Source: Clostridiales bacterium (lineage in GTDB: Bacteria > Acidobacteriota > Aminicenantia > Aminicenantales > UBA8522). From it: a stretch of 64,000 nucleotides of DNA. Position numbers and translations under genes: made by a program. Each line of letters begins with the position of its first letter. Positions within the stretch are counted from its first letter, which is position 1. Under the pieces are notes generated by a model. That model was not told the origin of the DNA, did not search any database, and saw nothing but the letters and a program-made list of their open reading frames with translations. Of this stretch, positions 40,611-48,522 are shown in pieces. Location: NCBI GenBank assembly GCA_029907205.1, contig JARYMI010000001.1, positions 124,001 to 188,000 of the forward strand. The letters are read 5' to 3'.

Positions 40611-42067
40611 CTCAACGAATAACCATTGACCCGATCACCAGACTCGAAGGCCACGGCAAAATCGAGATATTTCTCGACGACAAGGGAAATGTCGACCGGG
40701 CCATCCTCCAGGTCCCGGAGCTCAGAGGTTTCGAACAATTCGCCGTGGGCAGGCCGGTGGAGGAGATGCCACGGATCACGCCCCGCATTTGCGGCGTCTG
40801 CCCGACCGCCCACCACATGGCCTCGACCAAGGCTGTCGACGCCGTTTTCCACGTTGAGCCAACTCCAACAGCCCGCAAAATCAGGGAACTCATCTACAAC
40901 ACATTTATGATGGAAGACCACACACTCCACTTTTTCTTCCTGGGCGGGCCGGATTTTGTCGTCGGGCCTCAGGCGCCGGCCGCCGAGCGGAACATCCTTG
41001 GCGTCATCGGCAAGGTCGGCCTCGAGATCGGCGGCAAAGTCATCCGCGTACGACGCGAGTGCCGGGACATCATCAACTACCTGGCCGGAAAAGTTATTCA
41101 TCCTGTCTGCGGGCTCCCGGGAGGCGTCTCCAAGGGGCTGGACGAAGAACACCGGCTGCAATTCTTAGAAACGGCCAAATTCGCTGTCGAATTCGCCCAA
41201 TTCGCCCTCCAGATTTTTGACGATGTCGTCCTGAAGAATAAGGAGTATGTCAGCCTCGTCGTCGGCGACGCTTATAAAATCAAGACGTACTATATGGGCC
41301 TTGTCGATGATAAGAACAAGGTCAATTTCTACGACGGAGCCGTGCGCGTTGTCACGCCGGAAGGGAAAGAGTTCGCTAGATTCCGGCCGCATGAATACTT
41401 GGAGCACATCGCCGAGCACGTCGAGCCGTGGAGTTACATCAAATTCCCGTTTTTGAAAAAAGTCGGATGGAAGGGCTTTACCGAGGGTTCGGACTCGGGC
41501 GTTTACAGGGTTGCCCCGCTGGCCCGGTTGAACGCTTCAGACGGCATGGCCACTCCACTGGCTCATAAGGAGCACGACCGGATGTACGAGACGCTCGGCG
41601 GGAAACCTGTTCATAACACCTTAGCTTTTCACTGGGCCCGCCTGATTGAAGCTCTCCAGGCTGCAGAAGCCATGGTCATGCTGCTCGAGGACAAATCCAT
41701 CACCGATACCAATATCCGCACCATCCCCACCCAGACGCCAACCAAGGGCGTGGGCATCGTCGAAGCGCCGCGTGGAACGCTCATCCACCACTACAAGACC
41801 GACGAGAAGGGAATCGTTGAGGAGGCCAACCTGATCGTGGCCACGGTGAATAACGCTGCGGCCATCAACATGTCCATCGAAAAGGCGGCCAAGGCGTTCA
41901 TCAAGAACGGAAAAGTCTCGGAGGGCCTGCTGAACTTAGCTGAAATGGCCTTCCGGCCCTACGACCCCTGCCATGCCTGCGGAACGCATGCCCTTCCCGG
42001 TGACATGCCCTTGGTCATTAACATTTATGATCGAAACGGAGAGCTCGTCCAGCAACTCAAAAGATGA
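40607..42067 (+). CDS. mvhA: [NiFe] hydrogenase large subunit, MvhA-like (group 3c type)
   Basis: A 486-residue catalytic subunit. The two NiFe-binding cysteine pairs are intact: RITPRICGVCPTAHH near residue 60 and PYDPCHACGTH near 455. The N-terminal RITIDPITRLEGHGKIEI is the standard large-subunit start. About 25 residues follow the last histidine (ALPGDMPLVINIYDRNGELV), as in bacterial MvhA proteins. It oxidises H2 and passes electrons through MvhG and MvhD to the Hdr flavin. Group placement rests on the MvhDG and Hdr neighbours. It ends the cluster; degenerate palindromes follow. Confidence 0.95.
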   Translation: MTQRITIDPITRLEGHGKIEIFLDDKGNVDRAILQVPELRGFEQFAVGRPVEEMPRITPRICGVCPTAHHMASTKAVDAVFHVEPTPTARKIRELIYNTFMMEDHTLHFFFLGGPDFVVGPQAPAAERNILGVIGKVGLEIGGKVIRVRRECRDIINYLAGKVIHPVCGLPGGVSKGLDEEHRLQFLETAKFAVEFAQFALQIFDDVVLKNKEYVSLVVGDAYKIKTYYMGLVDDKNKVNFYDGAVRVVTPEGKEFARFRPHEYLEHIAEHVEPWSYIKFPFLKKVGWKGFTEGSDSGVYRVAPLARLNASDGMATPLAHKEHDRMYETLGGKPVHNTLAFHWARLIEALQAAEAMVMLLEDKSITDTNIRTIPTQTPTKGVGIVEAPRGTLIHHYKTDEKGIVEEANLIVATVNNAAAINMSIEKAAKAFIKNGKVSEGLLNLAEMAFRPYDPCHACGTHALPGDMPLVINIYDRNGELVQQLKR

Positions 42068-42074
42068 AGTTGAT

Positions 42075-42103
42075 AGGGACGACTCTGGAGGAAGGCCGTC
42101 CCT
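42075..42103. repeat. degenerate GGGACG/CGTCCC palindrome, copy B
   Basis: AGGGACG at 42075-42081 pairs with CGTCCCT at 42097-42103; the middle is diverged. It lies 8 bases after the mvhA stop and is followed by TTATTTCC. Confidence 0.5.
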
Positions 42104-42111
42104 TTATTTCC

Positions 42112-42141
42112 TTGAGCATCTTCCTCTCTTTTGATTATAAT
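42112..42141 (+). promoter_or_regulatory. promoter candidate for the kinase/activator pair
   Basis: TTGAGC at 42112-42117, an 18-bp spacer and a perfect TATAAT at 42136-42141. The palindrome copy C (42147-42174) lies at the start of the transcript, before the kinase ATG at 42187. Confidence 0.5.
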
Positions 42142-42146
42142 TAAGA

Positions 42147-42174
42147 GGGGCGGTTTTCTGTGAGAACCGTCCCC
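42147..42174. repeat. imperfect GGGGCGGTTTTC hairpin, copy C
   Basis: GGGGCGGTTTTCT at 42147-42159 pairs imperfectly with AGAACCGTCCCC at 42163-42174 (one bulge). It belongs to the same family as 5213-5241 and 50375-50403 and lies just upstream of the sensor kinase gene. Confidence 0.55.
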
Positions 42175-42186
42175 TAATAGAATTAA

Positions 42187-44169
42187 ATGCATCCTCCTCA
42201 CTTTTCCCTGCGAACAAAGCTCATCCTCAGCTTCCTGGTGGTCATTGTCATCGGCGGCCTGATTTCGCTTTTCTTCGGCCAGCGCTTGGTCAAGAACGTC
42301 CTCATTTCTCAAGCTCAGGCCAAGGTCAACCATGACCTGGCCTCTGCCTGGATGGTCTTCAACGAAAAGCTCAATGACATCAAGGATATTGTCAGCCTGA
42401 CGGCTTCCCGGGAAAGCCTCCATGAAGCCATCCGCAACAACCGGACAGACATCCTCCTCCGCTACCTGAACCGGGTCAGGAACGAGTACGGCTTGGACAT
42501 TCTAACTCTTACAGATAGCCGGGGTCGGGTCATTATAAGGACGAGGAACCCGGAGGTGGAAGGGGATGACCAGTCCGGGGACGAAATCGTCAGCTGGGCT
42601 CTCCAGCCCAACGTCATCGCCTATCCTCAGATTGTTCCAAAGAGCGAGCTCCTTAAGGAAGGTAAGGATCTGGCTGAGAGAGCCTACATGGAGTTTATCC
42701 CTACTCCCAAGGCGGCACCGCGGCCCGAAGACAAGGAAACAAGCGGCCTCATGCTCAAGGCAGCGGCCTCGGTCATCGACGAGAAAGATGATCTCCTGGG
42801 CGTTCTCTATGGCGGCATCCTCCTCAACCGGAACTACGAGATCGTTGACCGGGTCAAGGAAATCGTCTTCAAGGAAGAAAAGTATAAGGGAGTGGAGACG
42901 GGAACGGCGACGATCTTCCAGGGAGACCTGCGGATTTCCACAAACGTCACCGATGCCCAGGGCCAGCGGGCCATCGGTACGCGCATCTCCGAGGAAGTGA
43001 AGAAAGCCGTTCTCGATGAGGCCGAGTCCTGGAACGACCGGGCGTTTGTGGTCAAGGACTGGTACATCACGGCCTACGAGCCGATCAAGAATATCAAGAA
43101 TGAGATTATCGGAATCCTCTATGTAGGAACGCTGGAAAAGCCATACATCGATATCGCCAACCGGGTCATGCTGACCTTTACCATTCTGGCTTCCCTTTGT
43201 GTGATCTTTCTCTTAATAATGCTCTATTTCTCGACGACGAAGATCATCAAGCCGCTCCAGCGCATGGTCGTCGCCACCCAAGAGATTGCCAAGGGAGATC
43301 TCGGTCATAAAGTGGAAATCCAATCGGCTGACGAGGTCGGCTATCTTGCCGCTTCCTTCAATCAGATGACCGAGAAGCTCAAAGCCGCCAACGAAGAGCT
43401 TATAGAATGGGGCAGGACGCTCGAGAAAAAAGTCCAGGAACGGACGAGGGAGCTTACGGAAATGCAGGCCTCCCTCGTCCAGTCTGAAAAACTGGCCTCC
43501 CTGGGCAAGCTGGCAGCTGGCATCGCCCACGAGATCAACAATCCGCTGGGAGGGATCCTCATCTACAGCCATCTCCTCCTTGAAGAGTCCAAGGCAAACA
43601 GCAACCTGGCTGAAACTCTGAAAAAAATCATCAAAGAAACGTCCCGCTGCAAAAACATCGTCAAGGGGCTGCTGGAGTTCGCCCGGCCAAAAGAGCCGGA
43701 GATGGTGCTGACCGACCTCAACGAGGTCGTCAACAAAGCCCTGGCTATTTTTGAACGCCAGGCCCTCTTTCAAAACATCACAATTGAGAAAGATTTCTCC
43801 GACCTTCCCCGAATCGTGGCAGACGGGCCCCAGCTCCAGCAGGTTTTCGCCAACATCATCATCAACGCCGCCGAGGCCATGAACGGAAACGGCCTGCTCG
43901 CCATCAAAACGCTCCTGGACGCAAGAACCGACACTCTGAGAATCGAGTTCAGAGACACGGGACACGGAATCAAGGAAGAGGACCTGCCCCGTCTCTTCGA
44001 GCCTTTCTTCACCACCAAGGAAGTGGGGAAAGGAACTGGCTTGGGCCTGGCCATCAGCTACGGCATCGTCCAAAAACACAATGGGTCTATCGAGGTGAAG
44101 AGTGAAGTCGGGCGGGGCTCCACGTTTACAGTCGTGTTGCCGCTGATTAAGGAAGCGCCAAATGAATGA
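42187..44169 (+). CDS. membrane sensor histidine kinase (extracytoplasmic sensor, HAMP)
   Basis: A 660-residue kinase. Membrane segments are at about residues 12-33 (LILSFLVVIVIGGLISLFFG) and 323-345 (FTILASLCVIFLLIMLYFS), bounding a ~290-residue extracytoplasmic sensor of Cache type (DILTLTDSRGRVIIRT). A HAMP linker (KIIKPLQRMVVATQEIAKGD), coiled coil, and HisKA with phospho-His in LAAGIAHEINNPLGGIL (about residue 447) follow. The HATPase domain has N box NIIINAAEAMN, G1 DTGHGIKEEDL and G2 GKGTGLGLAISYG. It overlaps by 8 bases the NtrC-type regulator that follows, its evident partner. Placement between the two hydrogenase operons suggests control of hydrogenase genes. Confidence 0.93.
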   Translation: MHPPHFSLRTKLILSFLVVIVIGGLISLFFGQRLVKNVLISQAQAKVNHDLASAWMVFNEKLNDIKDIVSLTASRESLHEAIRNNRTDILLRYLNRVRNEYGLDILTLTDSRGRVIIRTRNPEVEGDDQSGDEIVSWALQPNVIAYPQIVPKSELLKEGKDLAERAYMEFIPTPKAAPRPEDKETSGLMLKAAASVIDEKDDLLGVLYGGILLNRNYEIVDRVKEIVFKEEKYKGVETGTATIFQGDLRISTNVTDAQGQRAIGTRISEEVKKAVLDEAESWNDRAFVVKDWYITAYEPIKNIKNEIIGILYVGTLEKPYIDIANRVMLTFTILASLCVIFLLIMLYFSTTKIIKPLQRMVVATQEIAKGDLGHKVEIQSADEVGYLAASFNQMTEKLKAANEELIEWGRTLEKKVQERTRELTEMQASLVQSEKLASLGKLAAGIAHEINNPLGGILIYSHLLLEESKANSNLAETLKKIIKETSRCKNIVKGLLEFARPKEPEMVLTDLNEVVNKALAIFERQALFQNITIEKDFSDLPRIVADGPQLQQVFANIIINAAEAMNGNGLLAIKTLLDARTDTLRIEFRDTGHGIKEEDLPRLFEPFFTTKEVGKGTGLGLAISYGIVQKHNGSIEVKSEVGRGSTFTVVLPLIKEAPNE

Positions 44170-45514
44170 GCCCGCCAACATCCTGATCATCGACGACGAA
44201 GAATCCATGCGAGATTCCATGAGCCAGGTTCTCCGTAAGGAAGGCTACGCCGTCAAGGGAGCGGTTGAAGGAAAAGAAGGGCTGAACCTCTTTAGCCGGG
44301 AAACCTTCCACGTTGTCTTCCTCGACCTTAAGTTGCCGGGCATCAAGGGGATGGAGGTGCTCAGCCGGATCAAGGACACCAGCCCGGAAACGCCGGTCAT
44401 CATCATTACCGGCTACGCCTCGATCGAATCGGCTGTTGAAGCGATGAAGCAGGGCGCATTCGACTACATGGCCAAGCCCTTTACTCCTGAGGAGCTGCGG
44501 GTCGTCACTAAGAGAGCCTTAGACGGCCGGAGACTTCTTTTTGAAAACATGTATCTCCGCCGAGAGCTCGAGGCCAAGACCGAATTCGAGATGGTCATAG
44601 GGAAGAGCAAAGTCATGCGCGACGTGCTCGAGATTGTCAGGCGCGTCAGCCCTACCGAGAGCACGGTCCTCGTCACCGGAGAGAGCGGCACGGGAAAGGA
44701 GCTCATCGCACGGGAAATTCATCTCCACAGCTTGAGACGACAGGCCCCTTTCGTGGTCGTCGACTGCGGGGCCCTGGTCGAGACGCTCTTCGAATCCGAG
44801 CTTTTCGGGCACGTCAAAGGGTCGTTCACCGGAGCCCACGAGACCAAACACGGCCGGTTCGAAGTGGCTGACGGAGGCACAATTTTCTTCGACGAGATCA
44901 GCAACATCGGGCTCAACATCCAGGCCAAGCTGTTGCGGGTCATCCAGGAAAGGGAGATCACCCGGATCGGGTCGAGCAAGCCGATCAAAGTTGACGTCCG
45001 GATCCTGGCCGCAACCAATGAAGACCTGGCTGAGGCCGTCAGAAAGGGGAAATTCAGGGAAGACCTCTTCTACAGGCTGAGCGTCGTCCCGATCCATCTG
45101 CCAACCCTACGGGAAAGAAAGGAAGACATCCCTCTTCTGGTCGAGCATTTTTTGCGCAAATACAATAAAAAGGCCAAGAAAAATATCGAAGGCGTTTCCC
45201 CTCGCGCCATCAGAGCGCTGACCGAGTACGACTGGCCTGGAAACATCCGAGAGCTTGAGAACACGATCGAAAGGGCTGTCGTTTTATCCAAGACAAACGG
45301 CATTGACGTGGAGGACCTCATGTATCACGGGATCAGCGCCTCGACAGGCCTGGCGGGCTCAGCTGGCGGAAAATACAAAACCCTCGAAGAAATGGAAAAA
45401 GAGCACATCAAGGCTGTCCTCCAGTCACAGTTCGGAAACAAGAGCCGGGCCGCTGAGGTGCTGGGGATTGACCGAAAAACTCTCTGGGCCAAGATCAAAA
45501 AGTACAAGATCTAA
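44162..45514 (+). CDS. NtrC-family sigma-54 activator
   Basis: A 450-residue response regulator with three domains. The receiver has DDEESMRDS, phospho-acceptor Asp in VVFLDLKLPG and Lys in AKPFTPEEL. The AAA+ domain has Walker A GESGTGKELIAREIH, the sigma-54-contacting loop GSFTGAHE (a GAFTGA variant with Ser), Walker B GGTIFFDEI, and DVRILAATNEDL. The C-terminal Fis-type helix-turn-helix is NKSRAAEVLGIDRKTLWAKI. It binds upstream elements and drives sigma-54 RNA polymerase when phosphorylated. The next gene, hydB, has a sigma-54 promoter and a candidate upstream site. Confidence 0.96.
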   Translation: MNEPANILIIDDEESMRDSMSQVLRKEGYAVKGAVEGKEGLNLFSRETFHVVFLDLKLPGIKGMEVLSRIKDTSPETPVIIITGYASIESAVEAMKQGAFDYMAKPFTPEELRVVTKRALDGRRLLFENMYLRRELEAKTEFEMVIGKSKVMRDVLEIVRRVSPTESTVLVTGESGTGKELIAREIHLHSLRRQAPFVVVDCGALVETLFESELFGHVKGSFTGAHETKHGRFEVADGGTIFFDEISNIGLNIQAKLLRVIQEREITRIGSSKPIKVDVRILAATNEDLAEAVRKGKFREDLFYRLSVVPIHLPTLRERKEDIPLLVEHFLRKYNKKAKKNIEGVSPRAIRALTEYDWPGNIRELENTIERAVVLSKTNGIDVEDLMYHGISASTGLAGSAGGKYKTLEEMEKEHIKAVLQSQFGNKSRAAEVLGIDRKTLWAKIKKYKI

Positions 45515-45515
45515 A

Positions 45516-45532
45516 TGGGGGAACGTCCCCCA
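45516..45532. terminator. short hairpin directly after the activator gene
   Basis: TGGGGGA, loop ACG, TCCCCCA, starting 1 base after the stop codon at 45512-45514. There is no T run immediately after, so termination is uncertain. The rest of the 299-base gap to hydB holds the upstream element and sigma-54 promoter listed next; I see no other gene. Confidence 0.4.
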
Positions 45533-45610
45533 GGAGTGAGGAAAAATGCCACTGCGCTGGAGACAAACTCTTTTTAACCTAACACCTGTCGAAGTTGATA
45601 TGCTCATATT

Positions 45611-45626
45611 TTATTCTAAATCAATA
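45611..45626 (+). promoter_or_regulatory. candidate enhancer site for the sigma-54 activator (hyd)
   Basis: TTATTCTAAATCAATA lies 40 bases upstream of the -24 element. It matches 13 of 16 positions of TTATTTAATATCAATA at 50564-50579, which is the same distance from another sigma-54 promoter. A TTATT-N7-AATA dyad-like shape is visible. Binding by the adjacent activator is inference. Confidence 0.45.
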
Positions 45627-45663
45627 TATTAGACTTTAATCAGTTCAACCCAAGGGCGTTCAA

Positions 45664-45681
45664 TTAGGCACAGAACTTGCA
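45664..45681 (+). promoter_or_regulatory. sigma-54 (-24/-12) promoter of hydBGDA
   Basis: TTAGGCACAGAACTTGCA: GG (45667-45668) and GC (45679-45680) are separated by exactly 10 bases, with GGCAC and TTGCA as in the consensus TGGCAC-N5-TTGCA. Transcription would start near 45692, about 120 bases before hydB. No comparable sigma-70 promoter is seen here. Confidence 0.7.
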
Positions 45682-45813
45682 TAATCTCTTCATCTACGGT
45701 TGCGGAGTCTGCTTTTTCATGATACAAGAACAGTGTCATCAAAATCGGGCTCTTATATTTTTTGCCCTAACTGAGGGGAAAAACGTATTCGAGCCGACAT
45801 AAGGACGGACAAC

Positions 45814-46872
45814 ATGAGGATATTAAAACTCCAAAAAAACTGCCTTTTCCCCTTCCTTGAAGCGATCTCCAAGGAGGCAGAGCTATGGGCGCCCGTCGCC
45901 AAGGGGGACAAGTTCGCCTTCGACCGCGTCGCCGACTTCTCGCGGATCGCCATGAATGCAACCCGCACGATCATCCCGGCCAAAAAAATCATGGTCCCTG
46001 CCAACTTCAACATGTTTCATTTTACTGAAAAAGGGTACAAGGAGGACCTCTCTCATGTCACCGACAGAATCCTGTTCGGCGTTCATGCCTGCGACATTCA
46101 TGGCCTTTTGACCTTGGACAAGATCTTTACCCAGGTCTATCCCGACCCTTATTATCTCGAGCCCAGGAAAAGGACGATGATTCTCGGGCTGTCCTGCTGG
46201 CCTGACGAGCACTGCTTCTGCAAGTCAACCCATACCCACATCGTCGAGGAAGGCTACGATCTTTTCTTTACTAATTTGGAGTCCTGTTTCCTCGTCTGGA
46301 TTGGCTCCAGCCGCGGCGACGACCTCATCCGGCTGGTTCCCGACCTTTTCGACGAGAACCTGACTGAGAAAGACATCAAGACGTACATCCAATGGCAGGC
46401 CGAAAGAGATAACGCTTTCAAAACAGAAATCCAGTTTGTCCGCCTGCCCGACCTGATGGAGCTCAACTACCGCGCGCCTTTCTGGGAAGAGCTCGGCGCC
46501 GCCTGCCTGGCCTGCGGTTCCTGCACCATGGTTTGCCCGACTTGCAACTGTTACAATGTCATGGATAAGCAGTTCCTGGGCGAAAAACCCGGCCAACGCA
46601 TCCGCCACTGGGATTCCTGCACTCTTCCCGAGTATTCTGAGGTGGCGGGCGGAGAAAACTTCAGGGAGAAAAAGTTCCAGCGTCTCAAACTCTGGTACAC
46701 ACATAAACTCCAGGCGTACGTCTCCAAGTACGGCAAGCCGAGCTGCGTCGGCTGTGGCCGTTGCCTGGTAACGTGCCCGGTCCAGATAAACGTCAAGACG
46801 GTGGCCGCGGCCCTCGAAGGGCAGGAGCCGGAGGCATTCTGGAAAAACCTGGCCAAGGAGGCAACAAGATGA
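45814..46872 (+). CDS. hydB: group 3b hydrogenase beta subunit (Fe-S)
   Basis: A 352-residue HydB/sulfhydrogenase-beta-type protein with two [4Fe-4S] sites near the C-terminus: CLACGSCTMVCPTCNCY (about residue 231) and CVGCGRCLVTCP (about 311). An earlier region has FGVHACDIHGLL and SCWPDEHCFCKS. It carries electrons between the flavin subunit HydG and the hydrogenase pair HydDA. It is the first gene of hydBGDA, overlapping hydG by 4 bases (ATGA). Confidence 0.93.
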   Translation: MRILKLQKNCLFPFLEAISKEAELWAPVAKGDKFAFDRVADFSRIAMNATRTIIPAKKIMVPANFNMFHFTEKGYKEDLSHVTDRILFGVHACDIHGLLTLDKIFTQVYPDPYYLEPRKRTMILGLSCWPDEHCFCKSTHTHIVEEGYDLFFTNLESCFLVWIGSSRGDDLIRLVPDLFDENLTEKDIKTYIQWQAERDNAFKTEIQFVRLPDLMELNYRAPFWEELGAACLACGSCTMVCPTCNCYNVMDKQFLGEKPGQRIRHWDSCTLPEYSEVAGGENFREKKFQRLKLWYTHKLQAYVSKYGKPSCVGCGRCLVTCPVQINVKTVAAALEGQEPEAFWKNLAKEATR

Positions 46873-47729
46873 ACGTTCAAGATAAATCTCCTGCGGAAGC
46901 CAAGCCTTTCAAACCCGAGCCAGCCCGGATTGTCCGCACCTATCATCTGACCGAGGACGTCAAATTCTTTCAGGTCCGATTCGTCGATATGCAAAAAGCT
47001 CTGTCCTTCAATTATAAGCCAGGGCAGTTTGCCATGATCTCAGTCTTGGGGGCCGGAGAGGCTCCTTTCTCAATTTCTTCCACGCCTTCCCGGCCAGGCC
47101 TTCTTGAGTTCTGCATCCGCAGAGCCGGGACCGTTACCAACGCCCTCTTTCGCCTGAAAGAGAACTCGCTCATCGGACTTCGCGGTCCCTACGGCAACGG
47201 TTTTCCGGTCGAGGCGATGACAGGCAAGGACATCCTCATCGTCGTCGGCGGGCTGGGGGCTGCCCCTCTGCGCTCTGTCCTGCTCTATAGCCTTGATAAC
47301 CGCGACCAGTTCGGGCGGGTGGCCGTCCTCTACGGCGCCAAAAGGCCGGCCGAGATGATCTTCAGGGAGGAATATTTTTCTCTGAAACAGAGGAGCGACC
47401 TCGAATGTCATTTAGCTGTAGACGCAGACGATACCGGGAAATGGACGGAGAGAGTCGGCGTGGTGACCACGCTTTTCCCCCATCTTAGGCAAATAGACGC
47501 GCCCAACACCTATGCTCTCGTCTGCGGCCCGCCCGTGATGTATAAATTCGTCATCAAGGAACTGGTCAAGCTCGCCATCCCCAAGAACCAGATCCTGATG
47601 ACGCTCGAGCGGCGGATGAAATGCGGGGTGGGCAAGTGCGGTCACTGCGCCATCGATTACATCTACACATGCCTCGACGGCCCTGTTTTTACCTACTGGG
47701 ATGTCATCCACATGAGGGAGCTTATTTAG
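46869..47729 (+). CDS. hydG: group 3b hydrogenase gamma subunit (FAD/NAD(P)H)
   Basis: A 286-residue ferredoxin-NADP+-reductase-like protein. The FAD site includes GEAPFSISSTPS and RAGTVTNALF; the nucleotide site includes IVVGGLGAAPLRS and LVCGPPVMYKF; the C-terminal [2Fe-2S] site is MKCGVGKCGHC with a later Cys in YTCLDGP. It exchanges electrons with NAD(P)H. ATG 46869 is preceded by AGGAGG; a longer frame starting at 46761 lies inside hydB. Confidence 0.94.
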   Translation: MNVQDKSPAEAKPFKPEPARIVRTYHLTEDVKFFQVRFVDMQKALSFNYKPGQFAMISVLGAGEAPFSISSTPSRPGLLEFCIRRAGTVTNALFRLKENSLIGLRGPYGNGFPVEAMTGKDILIVVGGLGAAPLRSVLLYSLDNRDQFGRVAVLYGAKRPAEMIFREEYFSLKQRSDLECHLAVDADDTGKWTERVGVVTTLFPHLRQIDAPNTYALVCGPPVMYKFVIKELVKLAIPKNQILMTLERRMKCGVGKCGHCAIDYIYTCLDGPVFTYWDVIHMRELI

Positions 47730-47739
47730 GGAGGAGACG

Positions 47740-48522
47740 ATGGAAAAAGAAAAGTTGAAAATCGGGATCTACGAGCTCACCGGCTGCGCCGGCGACGCCC
47801 TCCTCATCGTCGACTGCGAAGAGGAGCTCATGAACATCTTCAAGGCCGCCGACATCGAATCCTTCCTCATGGCCAAAAGCGATAACCGAAACGGCGAGCT
47901 CGACGTGGCTCTGGTGGAGGGCTCGGTCAGCACGGAAAAAGAAAAAGAAGAGCTCCTGGATATCAGAAGAAGGTCCAAGGTCGTCGTGGCCATCGGCAAC
48001 TGCGCCTGTGTCGGCGGGATCCAGGCGGCCTTCCTGGACAAGAAAGACTGGGAGAAGAACTTCAAGAAAGTCTACGGGACCATCGCCTTCACCCACACCA
48101 AGCCTGCCCAGAGCAAGCCGATCGACGCGTACATCCGCGTCGATCATTACCTTCCCGGCTGCCCTATCGGCAAAGAGCAGTTTCTATCGACTTTCGCCCG
48201 GATGGTCGGCGGAAACCCGCCGGAGCTTTACCGCTTCCCCGTCTGCGTCGAGTGCAAATGGCATGAAAACGACTGTCTTCTCAACAAAGATATCCCCTGT
48301 CTGGGGCCTTTGACATTGGCCGGCTGCGGGTCCGTTTGTCCGGATCATAACATTCCCTGCTTTGGCTGTTGGGGCCCGACTGAGGAAGCCAATTTGACTT
48401 CCGAATACCATCTTCTCCTCGATAAAGGCTTCGACCTGGAAATGATCAAGAAAAGAATGGCCAACTACTCGGGGACGAGGATTGCCGAGTTCTTCGCGCA
48501 ATTCAGAAAGGAGAAAAGATGA
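47740..48522 (+). CDS. hydD: group 3b hydrogenase delta (small) subunit
   Basis: A 260-residue [NiFe]-hydrogenase small subunit without an export signal. Cluster ligands are seen in YELTGCAGDALLIVDCEEE, AIGNCACVGGIQAAF, YLPGCPIGKEQ and the three-cluster C-terminal part CVECKWHENDC, CLGPLTLAGCGSVCP and IPCFGCWGPTEE. It relays electrons from HydA to HydB/HydG. It overlaps hydA by 4 bases. Confidence 0.93.
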   Translation: MEKEKLKIGIYELTGCAGDALLIVDCEEELMNIFKAADIESFLMAKSDNRNGELDVALVEGSVSTEKEKEELLDIRRRSKVVVAIGNCACVGGIQAAFLDKKDWEKNFKKVYGTIAFTHTKPAQSKPIDAYIRVDHYLPGCPIGKEQFLSTFARMVGGNPPELYRFPVCVECKWHENDCLLNKDIPCLGPLTLAGCGSVCPDHNIPCFGCWGPTEEANLTSEYHLLLDKGFDLEMIKKRMANYSGTRIAEFFAQFRKEKR

